DNA of 64,000 nt, from contig JAODUP010001053.1 in NCBI GenBank assembly GCA_025642065.1, positions 124,001 to 188,000 on the forward strand. The letters run 5' to 3'. Source of the DNA: Paralvinella palmiformis. Lineage: Eukaryota; Annelida; Polychaeta; Terebellida; Alvinellidae. A program made the translations under genes and the position numbers. This document shows positions 1-19,384 of this stretch, in pieces. A model generated the notes under the pieces. The model worked only from the letters and a program-made list of their open reading frames with translations. It was not told where the DNA came from and searched no databases. Within the stretch, counting starts at the first letter, position 1. Each line of letters opens with the position of its first letter.

Positions 1-640
1 ACATATCGTACTGAACAGTGAGTTTAGGTCTCCTCCATAGGTGTGCACAATACCTCCAACCGGCTTCGCTGATTAGATGTCATTTGGGTACCACAGAACC
101 TAATGCAAATTAATTCTTATATTTTGATCATGTTCACCAATCAACTATGATATTGTAGAATAATAGAGTTCACACAGACCATACAGAACATCCGGTGGTT
201 TGCTGATTAAATCTGTGCTGCTAAGACCGTCCCTGAAATAGGCCAGGTCCATATTAGCTTTGCAGAAGTACTGATGACATGATGGTCAGAATTAGGGGAA
301 GACACTGAGAACTTATCTATGATATTGTCATTAGCCCGTGTCATGACAAGATCAATTGTATGGCCAAGTCAGTGGGTTATTTGATTGACACGCCGGGTTA
401 AGTTGGGATGAATGAAGAACCTCGGTGTGCTTTATTGTATCAAATTCACGTGGTGTGTCCCAATGTTAGCCCCAGTCACCAAACACTACGAGATGACCAC
501 ATTGACCAGCTAATGAGTCAATAGACACATCGAACTCCTCAAAGAAATCAATACTGATGACGCCATTTTTCTTCTTTTGTGGACGGAGACGATAGATTAC
601 AGCAAGACGAACACAGGAGCTACTTCATGTTACATTGGCT
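1..640 (-). pseudogene. CR1-like LINE fragment (endonuclease end and linker), runs off left edge
   Basis: Reading the minus strand from about 609 downward gives a degenerate match to the apurinic-type endonuclease of CR1/jockey-like non-LTR retrotransposons. One frame reads RLAVIYRLRPQ, then FFEEFDVSIDSL, then HLVVFGDWG followed by a stop at 466-468 and HWDTPREFDT. After a frameshift near 355 comes GHTIDLVMTRANDN and then SPNSDHHVIS, the SDH-type motif near the end of the domain. A second frameshift near 255 leads into a linker with SKPPDVLYGL and LYYSTIS. Several stops and two frameshifts mean it cannot make a functional enzyme. The reverse transcriptase would lie to the left of the window. 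The clade call is recognition by eye of conserved blocks. Confidence 0.75.
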
Positions 641-736
641 TGAACATTCTCAAATGATTTGGTTTTGAGTGATGTATCAGGTTCAGAGTTTTAGCTTTAA
701 GGCTTTTCCTAGTTATTATAGCCACATCTCTCCTTT

Positions 737-1013
737 TGAGTGATTGAGTGATTGAGTGATTGAGTGAGTGAGTGAGTGAGTGAGTGAGTGAGTGAGTGAG
801 TGAGTGAGTGAGTGAGTGAGTGAGTGAGTGGTGGTGGTGGTGGTGGTGGTGGTGAGTGAGTGAGTGGTGGTGGTGAGTGGTATGGTGGTGGTGAGTGAGT
901 GAGTGAGTGAGTGAGTGAGTGAGTGAGTGAGTGAGTGAGTGAGTGAGTGAGTGAGTGAGTGAGTGAGTGAGTGAGTGAGTGAGTGAGTGAGTGAGTGAGT
1001 GAGTGAGTGAGTG
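737..1013. repeat. (TGAG)n tetranucleotide tract with GGT interruptions
   Basis: Almost uninterrupted TGAG units, broken at about 829-892 by GTG-rich segments. It lies about 220 bp upstream of the first UNC93-like coding exon. Open frames through it encode only HSLT-type repeats and are artefacts. Confidence 0.95.
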
Positions 1014-1090
1014 GTTTATATATGAGACTGGTTACACTCTGTACATAAGTTATATGTAAAATTCTATTTGCACTTTTTGACATATTAAAT

Positions 1091-1236
1091 CTCTCTCTCT
1101 CTCACTTTCTCTCTCTCTCTCTCTCTTACTCTCTCTCACTCTCTCTCTCTCTCTCACTTACTTACTTACTCTCACTCTCTCACTCACTCACTCAATCACT
1201 CACTCTTTCATTCAACTCTCACTCTGTCTCACTCTC
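1091..1236. repeat. CT-rich simple repeat merging into a splice acceptor
   Basis: CTCT and CACT repeats run up to the acceptor AG at 1237-1238. On the plus strand this is a very long polypyrimidine tract directly in front of the ATG-containing exon, so the repeat probably doubles as the acceptor tract. Confidence 0.85.
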
Positions 1237-1238
1237 AG

Positions 1239-9575
<8,337 letters not shown>

Positions 9576-9590
9576 AGTATTTATTTATGA

Positions 9591-9625
<35 letters not shown>

Positions 9626-9683
9626 GTAATATATTTCTGGCTATGAACAGAATAATATTATATTTTAGATGTTTATATTTGTA

Positions 9684-9689
9684 AATAAA
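9684..9689 (+). other. Poly(A) signal AATAAA of the UNC93-like gene
   Basis: Canonical hexamer 109 bp after the stop codon in an AT-rich 3' UTR. Confidence 0.6.
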
Positions 9690-10106
9690 TATGTGAATTA
9701 AAGAATGTTGTCTGTAAAAAGTTCCGTATTCACTCCACTGTCAGCTAAAACTATAAAATATCCAACATTTTCGATACAAAATTGACAAAAGTGGGAATTC
9801 TATGACAAAGTTTTTGTAACAATGAAAATAATTGAAATTTTTAACGCAAAGGATAATGTTAAAATTTTTTTGGGGGGGGGGTAGATTCCATTCCCCTTCA
9901 CCAATTTATTTCTGCAGTACAGATATAATTTTAATGGAACTTTAGTACATTATTAAGATTCTGTTCAGAAAGGTTTTTTTTCGACTTATTTCTTTTCCCA
10001 ATCAAACCCGTTCTCAATAAGAAACACACTCTCTTTCACCAAATGGGTATCACAACATTTTGCAATTCTATGCTGCAATTTCACGCCGCAGAAGTTCATG
10101 CTGGCC

Positions 10107-10232
10107 GCCGCCTCCGTGGTCTAACTGGTAGCGTGTTGGATCACAGATCACTACCACCCGTATTCAAATCTCGGCGTAGGGTGGTGTTTCATCTTTTGAC
10201 TTCGCTTCATGACCTTTGGAGGTCGTTCGGTC
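10107..10232 (+). repeat. SINE family A copy, 3'-truncated
   Basis: Head GCCTCCGTGGTCTAACTGG and B-box region present; breaks off after TTTGGAGGTCGTTCGG. Confidence 0.85.
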
Positions 10233-10681
10233 TTATTGTTTATAAGTTGGTGAATGTTAGTTTTATTGTCGTGTTACTGTTAGACTAATTCGTTTATTTT
10301 CGGATTTTAAAAAGATGCTATATTTCTATGTTGCTTCCATTTCCGAGATTTAAATGGGACACATGCGCGCAATCTTCGTGATTTTACTGATTGCTTTTAT
10401 ACCAAATATACGATTGCATTTCTAAGATTCTATCATTTCATTTATTTTCGACCCAAAACCATACAAGGAAGTGTTGTTTCGGGGGGGGGGGGGAATTCAC
10501 GCGTTACCCATCGATATGTTTTTACAATGAGAGGTTTGCATTCGTTTCTGGTTGGAGCCGTTCTGTGTATGTTTATATGTAAATTTGGTTTACAGTCCGT
10601 TTTTGGGTTACGGTTGGAGCACCTTTAAAGATTTGGATAACGGAAAGAAGAAATCTCAAACGTCGAATCCCGTTGTCCAGA

Positions 10682-10714
<33 letters not shown>

Positions 10715-11160
10715 AGTGGTGGGGCGCAGAAGGGTGCTAAATTATTTTATGACAAGTGATCTTATATTTCAGCAAAGATCGGTCATGTCAATCATCAAAA
10801 TATAAACATCTGTCGATTGGAAAAATCGAATTTACATTGACAGCTGGCTGGCGAATTTTCAACGTGAAAAGATAGACTATTTTTCCTTCATCCTTCTACA
10901 TTACATACAGCATAAAAATAGCGTTTAAGAAATACTATTGTGTTTTTGTAAGTCTACAATAATCTTTAAACTTTCTGGAAACGTTGTAGCTTGAATACGA
11001 ATAATTGTCGTAGACAAGCCTTTCTCATACAAACAAATGGAGTAAGGGGGGCGTACAAGGTCATAACGTTTGCCTAATATCCTTTTTCTGACACGGCAAA
11101 GGTTTAGTCATAACGGCTTCATTTTAAGCTATATTTCCTGAGACAAAAGGTTCAGGTTAA
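10233..11160. other. Intergenic, no gene seen
   Basis: AT-rich sequence with a 13-base G run at 10481-10493 and a short AT tract at 10682-10714. No splice-bounded open frame or repeat family recognised. Confidence 0.6.
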
Positions 11161-11162
11161 AA

Positions 11163-11213
<51 letters not shown>

Positions 11214-11344
11214 AGTACAGTACTCACACATTCGCATTTCTATGTTACCTGTCCTATGATGAATTGACCCGTTATTGTACTATTATGATTTGCGAATCTG
11301 TGCCAGTCGCCTTTCAGCCTCTGCCAATACATACTGCACTACCC

Positions 11345-11386
<42 letters not shown>

Positions 11387-11585
11387 CAAAGCAGCATTCC
11401 TGTAACGTGTCGACTCGACCTCTTCTGTGTGTTGCATCAGCCATTTAATGAAGATTGGTATGTAGGCCATATATAATGGTGTCTGTTTGTCTGTCTGTCT
11501 GTCCGTCAATTCTCACTCTAGATATAATATAAACATATAAGTCACTGTATCTCCATCCTTTAGACCAGTCTTAATATTTTTGTTT

Positions 11586-11704
11586 AAGTTATTATCATCA
11601 TAAATATTACCATCATTATCATCATCATGATCATCATGATCATCATTATCATCATCATTATCATCATCGTCATCATCATTATCATCATCATCATCATCAT
11701 CATC
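11586..11704. repeat. (ATC)n trinucleotide tract
   Basis: ATCATC units with GATCATC and ATT interruptions. Confidence 0.95.
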
Positions 11705-12250
11705 GCCTTTGGCAAAAAAAACATTCGTGACGTGATCGCCGCCACCCGCTGCCTACTCGTCATAGTCACGTGACACCAGGAGAGCCGTCATGGCGGAATG
11801 TTGTTATGCCGTCTGAAGGCTCTAAGGTTTGATGGTGACCCAGATATCTACGTGATTACGGACATGTCGGCGTCGGAGTTTGTCGAAAATTGTTTATTTC
11901 GGTTTCGAATAATCGTAAATCAACAACAAAAAGCCGCAAGGTCTCCTCTATCCGAAGATGAAGGTTGGTCTATTAGGGGATGATGGCTCTAACTTTGTCA
12001 AACTGTATCATAAAGTCGTGGGTGGAAGAGGCAACATGGCGGGCGGCAAAAGTGGGCGGGGGTAATCCGAATCCGGGGATTGGTAGAGAATCTGGGTCAG
12101 TTTGGGGCAAAAGGTTATTTCAGCAAGTAGTCTCTTTTCCGTGTTAATGGGCTAGGTGTCTGGCCATACACGTGTTCATACATACACAGACAGGTGCGCG
12201 AAGACAGATATAGAAAAACATAATACAAGGAGAGGCATAATTGGATTCAC

Positions 12251-12270
12251 TGTGTGTGTGTGTGCGTGCA

Positions 12271-12303
<33 letters not shown>

Positions 12304-12627
12304 TAAATATATAGATAGATAACAGCACGAACTGAGAACCCTATGCATCTATAAACGAATGCATCCTTTTTCATTCTGTGGGATACATCAAGGGTCAGCC
12401 AGTGATACAAAGAAGACAGACAGACAGACCAAAACACGCGCGCTTCCGTCCACACACACACACACACACACACATCCACACACACACACACACACATTCA
12501 CAATGTCATACTGGCCTAACAAATAAAAAACATGTTATGTGTCATCAAGTGTTATTGTTGTGAAATTGGTAGCCAGAAAAGTAGTTTTATTTGCTGCTCT
12601 CTCCTTCTTTGTAAACTTGCTATGACG

Positions 12628-12663
<36 letters not shown>

Positions 12664-12770
12664 CATTTATGCCACCCCCGACAGGCACACATCAGTAATA
12701 CGATACAATCATTGTCTATGTCCTAGTTCTTCGATTATTGACTATATTGTAATATACCTAACAGCTATAT

Positions 12771-12807
<37 letters not shown>
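12251..12807. repeat. Cluster of GT, CA and AT microsatellites
   Basis: GT tract about 12251-12302, CA tracts about 12451-12496 and 12632-12663, AT tract about 12767-12807, separated by unremarkable sequence. Confidence 0.9.
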
Positions 12808-12989
12808 GTTATTCTCCTTGTTAAGATATTACCGGTTCACAAACACTTGACGATATCGATAAACACCGAAGTCAAACCGATTATTTTCTGAATTTTCGAA
12901 TTTTACAGTCCATTACAAATATTGGATATCAGGACATTATTCCATCATGACCAATGCCAGAACGTCGTATATGTGGTAACAAATGGCAC

Positions 12990-13062
12990 TGGAATGTACA
13001 TGTGATCACTGGAAGGTACATCTGGTCACTGGAAGGTTCATCTGGTCATTGGAAGGTATACA
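12990..13062. repeat. Short degenerate about 22-bp tandem repeat
   Basis: Three to four units of ATCTGGTCACTGGAAGGT, just upstream of the 42-bp minisatellite. Confidence 0.75.
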
Positions 13063-13124
13063 TCTGACAGAACGAGTTATTTTCTAGTGGATACAATATG
13101 ATAAATATAATGATATCACCAAGT

Positions 13125-13574
13125 AGTACAGAACTTTTGAGTATCAAGTACAACATTTCTACCATTAGTACAGAACATTTGAGTATCAAGTACAACGTGT
13201 CTGCTAATAGTACAGAACCTTTGAGTATCAAGTACAATGTCTACCAATAGTACAGAACATTTGAGTATCAGGTGCATGTCTACCAATAGTACAGAACATT
13301 TGAGTATCAAGTACAACGTGTCTGTAATAGTACAGAACATTTGCGTATCAAGTACAACGTGTCTACCAATAGTACAGAACATTTGAGTATCAGGTGCATG
13401 TCTACCAATAGTACAGAACATTTGAGTATCAAGTACAACGTGTCTACCAATAGTACAGAACATTTGAGTATCAGGTGCATGTCTGCCAATAGTACAGAAC
13501 ATTTGAGTATCAAGTACAACATGTCTACTAATAGTACAGAACATTTGCGTATCAAGCACAACATGTCTGCCAAT
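13125..13574. repeat. 42-bp minisatellite, about 11 units
   Basis: The unit starts AGTACAGAACATTTGAGTAT and continues CAAGTACAACGTGTCTACCAAT. Shorter 36-39-bp variants (with CAGGTGCATGTCT) are interspersed. Units are adjacent, with no unique spacers. The long open frames on both strands here simply reflect a period divisible by three. Confidence 0.95.
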
Positions 13575-13575
13575 G

Positions 13576-14640
13576 ACTTCGTTGCAGCAAAGTAACAAAG
13601 TAAGGAATTAATTAAATTAATTGGGAATTTCTTCACTAAATGGCTATATTATAAGCTGGAATTTGGTGCAACTAAATGCATATTTACAGTTCGTATGCTA
13701 AAAGAAGGTACACTAATACCCCGCTATACGTCCTTTCGGCCTACGTCAAATTCGCCTTTACACCACTTTTCTAGAATAAATTTCAGTTCGGCGAAAGTCG
13801 TTGCGTCCAACGTTTGATCACCAACATCATAATAAAAGACGTGAAACAAATAAATTAACAATACCTGATAAAAGAAGCTGAGAAAACAATTTAAATATAA
13901 TAAAAACATATAAACATTTAAAAATGTATCTGCAATAACAGATTTACATCGAAAGACACTACGTCCGGTCTACATCAAAAACACGTGTTACGTAGCAACA
14001 TTCGGAACCAGTTAATGACGTGGGCCGGTTTATGACTGTACTCACTTTTTAGTACATCACCAGAAAAACAATAAATATAATTTGATAAAACCGAGCTATT
14101 TACCTATTAATTTAGTTTAAATCTATAGGCCGAAAAAAACTTTAATGTTCAAATGGCTTGGTTACCTGAGGTTACGACTGCCTTTTCATGTTTCATCCAT
14201 CAGTGAACGGCTTCAACGGATCAGACTAACGTACTCAGACTAAACAAAACTATCATAAATAAAATAATTGACTATTTAGCAAAAGAATCGCAATTCAGTC
14301 TCAACATGGAAATACTGAGCTCAGCGAAAATTTGTATTATTTCGAAAGGAGTTCCGCTTCGGATTTTTGTTTATCTACACCGCCCCCCCCCCTTCATATT
14401 GTTCGTTTATCTTCCGTTTTCCTATCTCAATCTAATCTACTTCCTTCCTTTCTTCCAACATTCGGCGGTTTTGGTGGTAAATAGGTTGTCTCGGTTGAGG
14501 TCATCGTTAGGGGTCACCGTGGGTTGCTATGCTCGTCGATTGTGAAGAGAAATATTGTTGACATTATGTTACTTAATTAATATCGTATTCCGCTAATTGC
14601 CTGCCGAGTTAGAGATGGGATTATTATATTTAATAAATGT
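13576..14640. other. Intergenic, no gene seen
   Basis: AT-rich sequence with a C run near 14383. Short open frames here show no family motif. Confidence 0.6.
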
Positions 14641-14691
14641 TGTTGTTGCTATGGCTGTCGCCAGTATCACCTTTTAAACTACTATTACCAC

Positions 14692-14884
14692 AACAACAAC
14701 AACTACTACTACTAATGCCACTATTACGACCACGACCGCCACCACTACCACTACTACTGCTACTACTGATAATACTAGTATTAATATTATCACTGATGAT
14801 AATGCTGATGATGAGGAGGATGAGGAGGATGGGGAGGAGAATGAGGAGGGCGATAGAAAGGAAATAAGGTTAACAACATTACTA

Positions 14885-14935
<51 letters not shown>
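14692..14935. repeat. Degenerate trinucleotide repeats ending in (GAT)n
   Basis: CAA, ACT and CCA-type units, then GAGGAT units, then a clean GAT tract at about 14886-14935. Confidence 0.9.
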
Positions 14936-14937
<2 letters not shown>

Positions 14938-15051
14938 AACAACAACACCATCCCACCAATAACAACAACCTGATAATTGATATCATAATTGAAATCAATT
15001 ATCTGTCATTCACCTGCTCACAGTTTGATATATAATCTCCGAATCTTATGA

Positions 15052-15236
15052 GGGCGCTTCTGTGGTCTAGCGGTAGCGCGTTGGATCACAGATCACTACC
15101 ATCTGAGTTCAAATCTCGGCGTGGCCATATCTGTAGGGTGTTTCATCTTTGATTTCGATTCATTACCTTTGGAGGTCGCTCGGCCCATTAAGCCTACCAT
15201 GTGCACAAACGTGGCCGTAAGACACCAATCATCATC
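15052..15236 (+). repeat. SINE family A copy, full length
   Basis: One of the most complete copies: GGGCGCTTCTGTGGTCTAGC head, A and B boxes, middle, and tail GCCGTAAGACACCAATCATC. Confidence 0.92.
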
Positions 15237-15249
15237 CGAACCTTATATG

Positions 15250-15400
15250 AGGTGGTGTCGTTGATTGTGCGCTGCACTGCAGAACTCCACGTCGTGGTTT
15301 CTAATCCAAGTACTAACTGTGTTCGTGAGAGGTTTCATCCACCAGTTCCCTGCTGTGAACATATTTCTTTTTGTAAGCAGCATCACCTGGACAATAGACC
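15250..15400 (+). repeat. Second SINE-like element (family E), degraded
   Basis: Shares AATCCAAGTACTAACTGTG and the surrounding layout with 31055-31205, where the same motif sits inside an intact B box. Probably another tRNA-derived family. Confidence 0.45.
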
Positions 15401-15613
15401 CAGGTGAGACCGGCGCCGGAGCTAATTAAGCAATTATTCACTCGCTTAGTTGATATCTATTGTTACTATTGAGAATGTCATCCAATGTACGTGTGTAGAG
15501 TCTATACAGAAACAATTCATTATACATATAGGTACATATACCTCTTTACATACAATGAAATATAAACATATACAGATATATTGACTGATACAAGCAAAAA
15601 TACGTACCCCAGT

Positions 15614-15650
<37 letters not shown>

Positions 15651-16002
15651 TCCTAGGCCTAAAATCATGTATATGTACGTAGGCCCAAATATAAATTATA
15701 ATTCGTGATGATGTTGTTTATCGACAGGACAACAACTGCCCTCGGGATATCACCCCCCCCCACACACACACACACACTTCTCCAGAATTAATTGAATACC
15801 CTCCTGGTAAATATAATACATCCGTAGTAAAGGTTCTCTAGTTCTGTTAGATATATACATTTACTAGTTTTATAGTGTCTGGGAACTCGACTGTTACTGG
15901 ACTATAAACTGCATCCGGCTAGAAGTCTAGTATCTCAATTGGACTGCGTTCTTTAAAACAAAATTTGGCCGAAATCGTAAAGTGGTAAATCCGGTCTGGC
16001 TA

Positions 16003-16212
16003 TCACCGGGCATAAGAAGTGTGTCACCGGGCATAAGAAATGTGTCACCGGGCATAAGAAGTGTGTCACCGGGCATAAGAAATGTGTCACCGGGCATAAG
16101 AAATGTGTCACCGGGCATAAGAAATGTGTCACCGGGCATAAGAAATGTGTCATCGGACATAAGAAATGTGTCACCGGGCATAAGCAATGTGTCATCGGAC
16201 ATAAGAAATCGG
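16003..16212. repeat. 21-bp minisatellite, ten units
   Basis: Ten consecutive 21-bp units of TCACCGGGCATAAGAAATGT plus G with no length variation. The last and one internal unit carry the variant TCATCGGACATAAG. Confidence 0.97.
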
Positions 16213-16586
16213 TCAACAAATACACGATGGCTGAGGTTCACTTTCTTAATTTATCATGTAATTTATTTATGTTTGCGATACTCGTAACCGATCGTTAATT
16301 AATCAACTATCCAGGTATGAGTTAAGGCAGGTAAATTAACATCCTTAATTATCGATGTAAATAATAACTGTATGATACTAAATATTGTTTACTACTAATT
16401 ACATTGCTCTTTCTACTACTACTACTACTACTGTTAATAATAATAATATAATAATAGTATCTTTATTTTGAGTTGTTTAAGTGTGTAAAAAATCCCCAGA
16501 GCACCACTTGAAAATGAAATTTCGTACGCATACGTTTATATCATTCTCAAGAATATAAGTCGCAAGTACAGTTGTTTGGGTATAAA

Positions 16587-16637
16587 GAGCACACACACAC
16601 ACACACATACACAATATCTTTCTTTCTCTCTGACTTA

Positions 16638-16678
<41 letters not shown>

Positions 16679-16971
16679 TCTCTCTCTCTCTCTCTCACTT
16701 ACAAACACACACACGCGCGCGCGCACACTCTCTCTCTCTGACTTAAACACACATACACACTATATATCTCTCTGACTTAAACACCCTATCTCTCTCTCAC
16801 ACACACAAACTCCCTATCTCTGACTTAAAACACACACACACTCTCTCTGACTTAAACACACACACTCTTTCTCCTTCTCTGACTTAAACACACACACACA
16901 CTCTCTCTGACTTAAACGCACAGGCACGCCACACACACACACACACACACACTCTGACTTAAACACACACA

Positions 16972-17008
<37 letters not shown>
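16587..17008. repeat. Higher-order compound repeat: CA, CT and TGACTTA
   Basis: Alternating (CA)n and (CT)n blocks joined by the linker CTGACTTAAACAC or CTGACTTACAAACAC about nine times. Confidence 0.9.
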
Positions 17009-17106
17009 ACAGAGCCTCTTTATGCTGGTAACATTTGACTTCAGTTAACCTTGTAAGTTATTTATTGCCACATTTGACGATCAATTTATGTTCATTATTC
17101 TTCAGC

Positions 17107-17166
17107 TGACGTCACAGTATAAGGACAATGTGCTGTGTCAAGGTCATCAGGACAAGATCCAGGTCA
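17107..17166. promoter_or_regulatory. CRE-like and nuclear-receptor-like site cluster
   Basis: A full CRE palindrome TGACGTCA at 17107-17114, an extended half-site TCAAGGTCA at 17138-17146 and AGGTCA at 17161-17166, about 2 kb upstream of the Ig-gene promoter. Motif matches only; function is inferred. Confidence 0.3.
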
Positions 17167-17502
17167 CTGATTGGACGGGTATTTGATGAAATCATAATTA
17201 GTAATATGATGAGTGAGTGAGTGAGTGAGTTACTAATTGACCCACTGACTAACTAACTGACTGACTGACTGATCAAATCATTCATTTACTGATCAAATCA
17301 ATCTATTAACCAGCCAATCACATGCAATTTATCTATTTAACATTACAGTTCAATAGATCCCATATCGTACACGTACCCTTTACACCCAACGGACCAAACG
17401 CAGATCATTTTGTACTCCATCCAGCACATAGAGTACACATGAGGTCAACGTACTTCAGAAAAACTTAACTCATTATCATACAAGAAAACGGGTTACTCGT
17501 CA

Positions 17503-17540
<38 letters not shown>

Positions 17541-17639
17541 CAATAACCTGGTAACTTCTACCTAAATAATGGCATTTCATCACCGTGTCAACAAAGCTTC
17601 GTACCCGTTCCAAGATGCAGCTCTTATCTAATCTATCTC

Positions 17640-18090
17640 TTAACGCCCTTTAATTGTGAGAAATTCGCAGTAAGTGGGCCTTTCACCGCAACTACCGATA
17701 ACACGGAACAAGTCAGCCATTGTATGCCGTTCGTAGGAACATCCGCAAAAACATCATTTAGAGGAATAATTACTGCTTTCTCTATGCCGCTGAGTGACGT
17801 CACCCGTCGACCTGGGTTCATCCGGCACGGGACGTCACCGTTCACCTTTACGGACGATTGTTGAGCGGGCCGAATGGTATTAGTTTTGCGGTCCAGATGT
17901 CGACGAGGCCGTTCTGGCTAGAAATTTGAGAGAATCGCCTTTAATGGGGCGTGAATTTCAATGTCGTTAATTATAATGGGTTGGTTCTGTCGATTGAAAT
18001 GGGTTCTGACGTGTTTAATGCCGCCGTTAATGGTTCGCCTCTCTCAGTGACGATCTGTGGTCGATTTAATTAGGTCGACCTGTGGTTTGT
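17640..18090. promoter_or_regulatory. Repeat-poor candidate regulatory block
   Basis: Free of microsatellites between two repeat-rich zones. Contains a second TGACGTCA at 17795-17802, a further GACGTCAC near 17831, and several TTAAT/TTAATTA homeodomain-type cores (around 17970-18070). Position 1-1.5 kb upstream of the Ig gene suggests a promoter-distal element. Confidence 0.3.
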
Positions 18091-18129
18091 CTGTCTGCTC
18101 TTACACCTTCTTCCATTTATCATCAACAT

Positions 18130-18536
18130 TGTCGTATTATTATTATTATTATTATTGATGTTGTTACTATTATTATTATTATTATTATTAGAACAGTTAT
18201 CGCTACCAACGGACCTAATAGTGGTATTTACTATTGTAGTAGTAGTAGTATAGGTATTAGTAGTACAAGTAGTAGTAGTATAGGTAGTAGCATAGGCAGT
18301 AGCATTGGTAGCATGGGTAGTATAGGTAGCATAGATAGTAGTATAAGTAGTAGTGGTAGTAGAAGAAGTAGTGGTAGTAGTAGTATAGGTAGCTGTAGTA
18401 GTAGTAGCAGTAGTAGTAATAGTAGTAATATAGGTAGTAACAGTAGTAGTAATATAGGTAGTAGTAGTAGTAGTAGTAACAATAGTAGTAATATAAGTAG
18501 TAGTAGTAGTATAGGTAGTAGTAGTAGTAGTGGTAG

Positions 18537-18566
<30 letters not shown>
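18130..18566. repeat. (TTA)n, degenerate (AGT)n and (ATC)n array
   Basis: About 330 bp of imperfect AGT/GGT units (18230-18535) flanked by TTA and ATC tracts. Open frames of poly-Ser, poly-Leu or poly-Thr type are repeat artefacts. Confidence 0.95.
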
Positions 18567-18567
<1 letters not shown>

Positions 18568-18734
18568 CGTCTTTATCATATAAGCTAGATGTACGTGATG
18601 GTCTAAGTTCAAGACGAACACGTCTTCAAAGACCCGAAACAAAATGTCCCAAATCCCCCACCCCCCGGCACCGGAACAGGTCCTCCCCGACATCCTCGGA
18701 ACATAATCATCATCATCTGAAAAAGTAACCCCCC

Positions 18735-18779
<45 letters not shown>

Positions 18780-19093
18780 TCATACTACCTAAAACATTGC
18801 CCCTCTTCCGAGTAGTGAAGATAGTTTCGGTAGAAACGCAGCCTTAACTGTGAGAGCCAAGTTTTAAGGCTGCCGTGACTCGTAGCATAACCTGCCTAGA
18901 AGCTCTGATAGGCGAATGTGTCGGTGTGTGTGTGTGTGTGTGTGTAGGTGTGCGCGGCTTTTTTACTACAGGCCTACTACGGCTGCACTCTGACTAAGCC
19001 CCGACACACACACACGCACACACACACAGAGAGAGAGACACATACGCACGCACGCACACGGACGGGCGTAATGGAATACGAGGCCGGATATTG

Positions 19094-19128
19094 TATATAA
19101 ACGAGGCGCGCGTTGGCCACAACCAGTC
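19094..19128 (+). promoter_or_regulatory. TATA box and initiator for the Ig-domain gene
   Basis: TATATAA at 19094-19100 lies 31 bp before the A of an initiator-like CCAGTC (A at 19125), the canonical spacing. The predicted 5' UTR runs about 190 bp to the ATG at 19315 with no intron needed. Confidence 0.5.
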
Positions 19129-19314
19129 ATAGCCCCCTACACTGACGGCTAGTGACGGACTTATGACATGTCAGCGGATACCAGCTGATTATAGACGATT
19201 TTAGACACGAGATTATAATATATATATATATACACACGTTATCGACGATAGTCCTTATCTATTGTCCGGGGAGAGATCTGGGGAAGTGACATCAGTAGGA
19301 ACAAAACAATAGCC

Positions 19315-19384
19315 ATGACTGGCTCGGCTATCATCTACCACGTGTTTGTCTGGAGTCTTTGTTTTGTTTTGGAGCGGGTACAAG
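19315..19384 (+). CDS. Ig-PPxY gene exon 1 (signal peptide)
   Basis: Encodes MTGSAIIYHVFVWSLCFVLE then RVQ, a hydrophobic leader. The donor gtgagt at 19385 leaves one base of codon 24. The ATG is preceded by agcc, a fair start context. Confidence 0.8.

Noticed and set aside
709..1083. HSLT-repeat open frame
   Set aside because: Pure TGAG microsatellite translation.
13116..13636. Possible CRISPR-like array or repeat protein
   Set aside because: Units are directly adjacent with no unique spacers and the DNA is eukaryotic; open frames follow from a period divisible by three.
15927..16287. Heptapeptide-repeat protein across the 21-bp array
   Set aside because: Open on both strands in several frames because 21 is divisible by three; no start context or neighbouring exons.
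18070..18783. 237-codon Thr-rich frame
   Set aside because: Translation of degenerate trinucleotide repeats.
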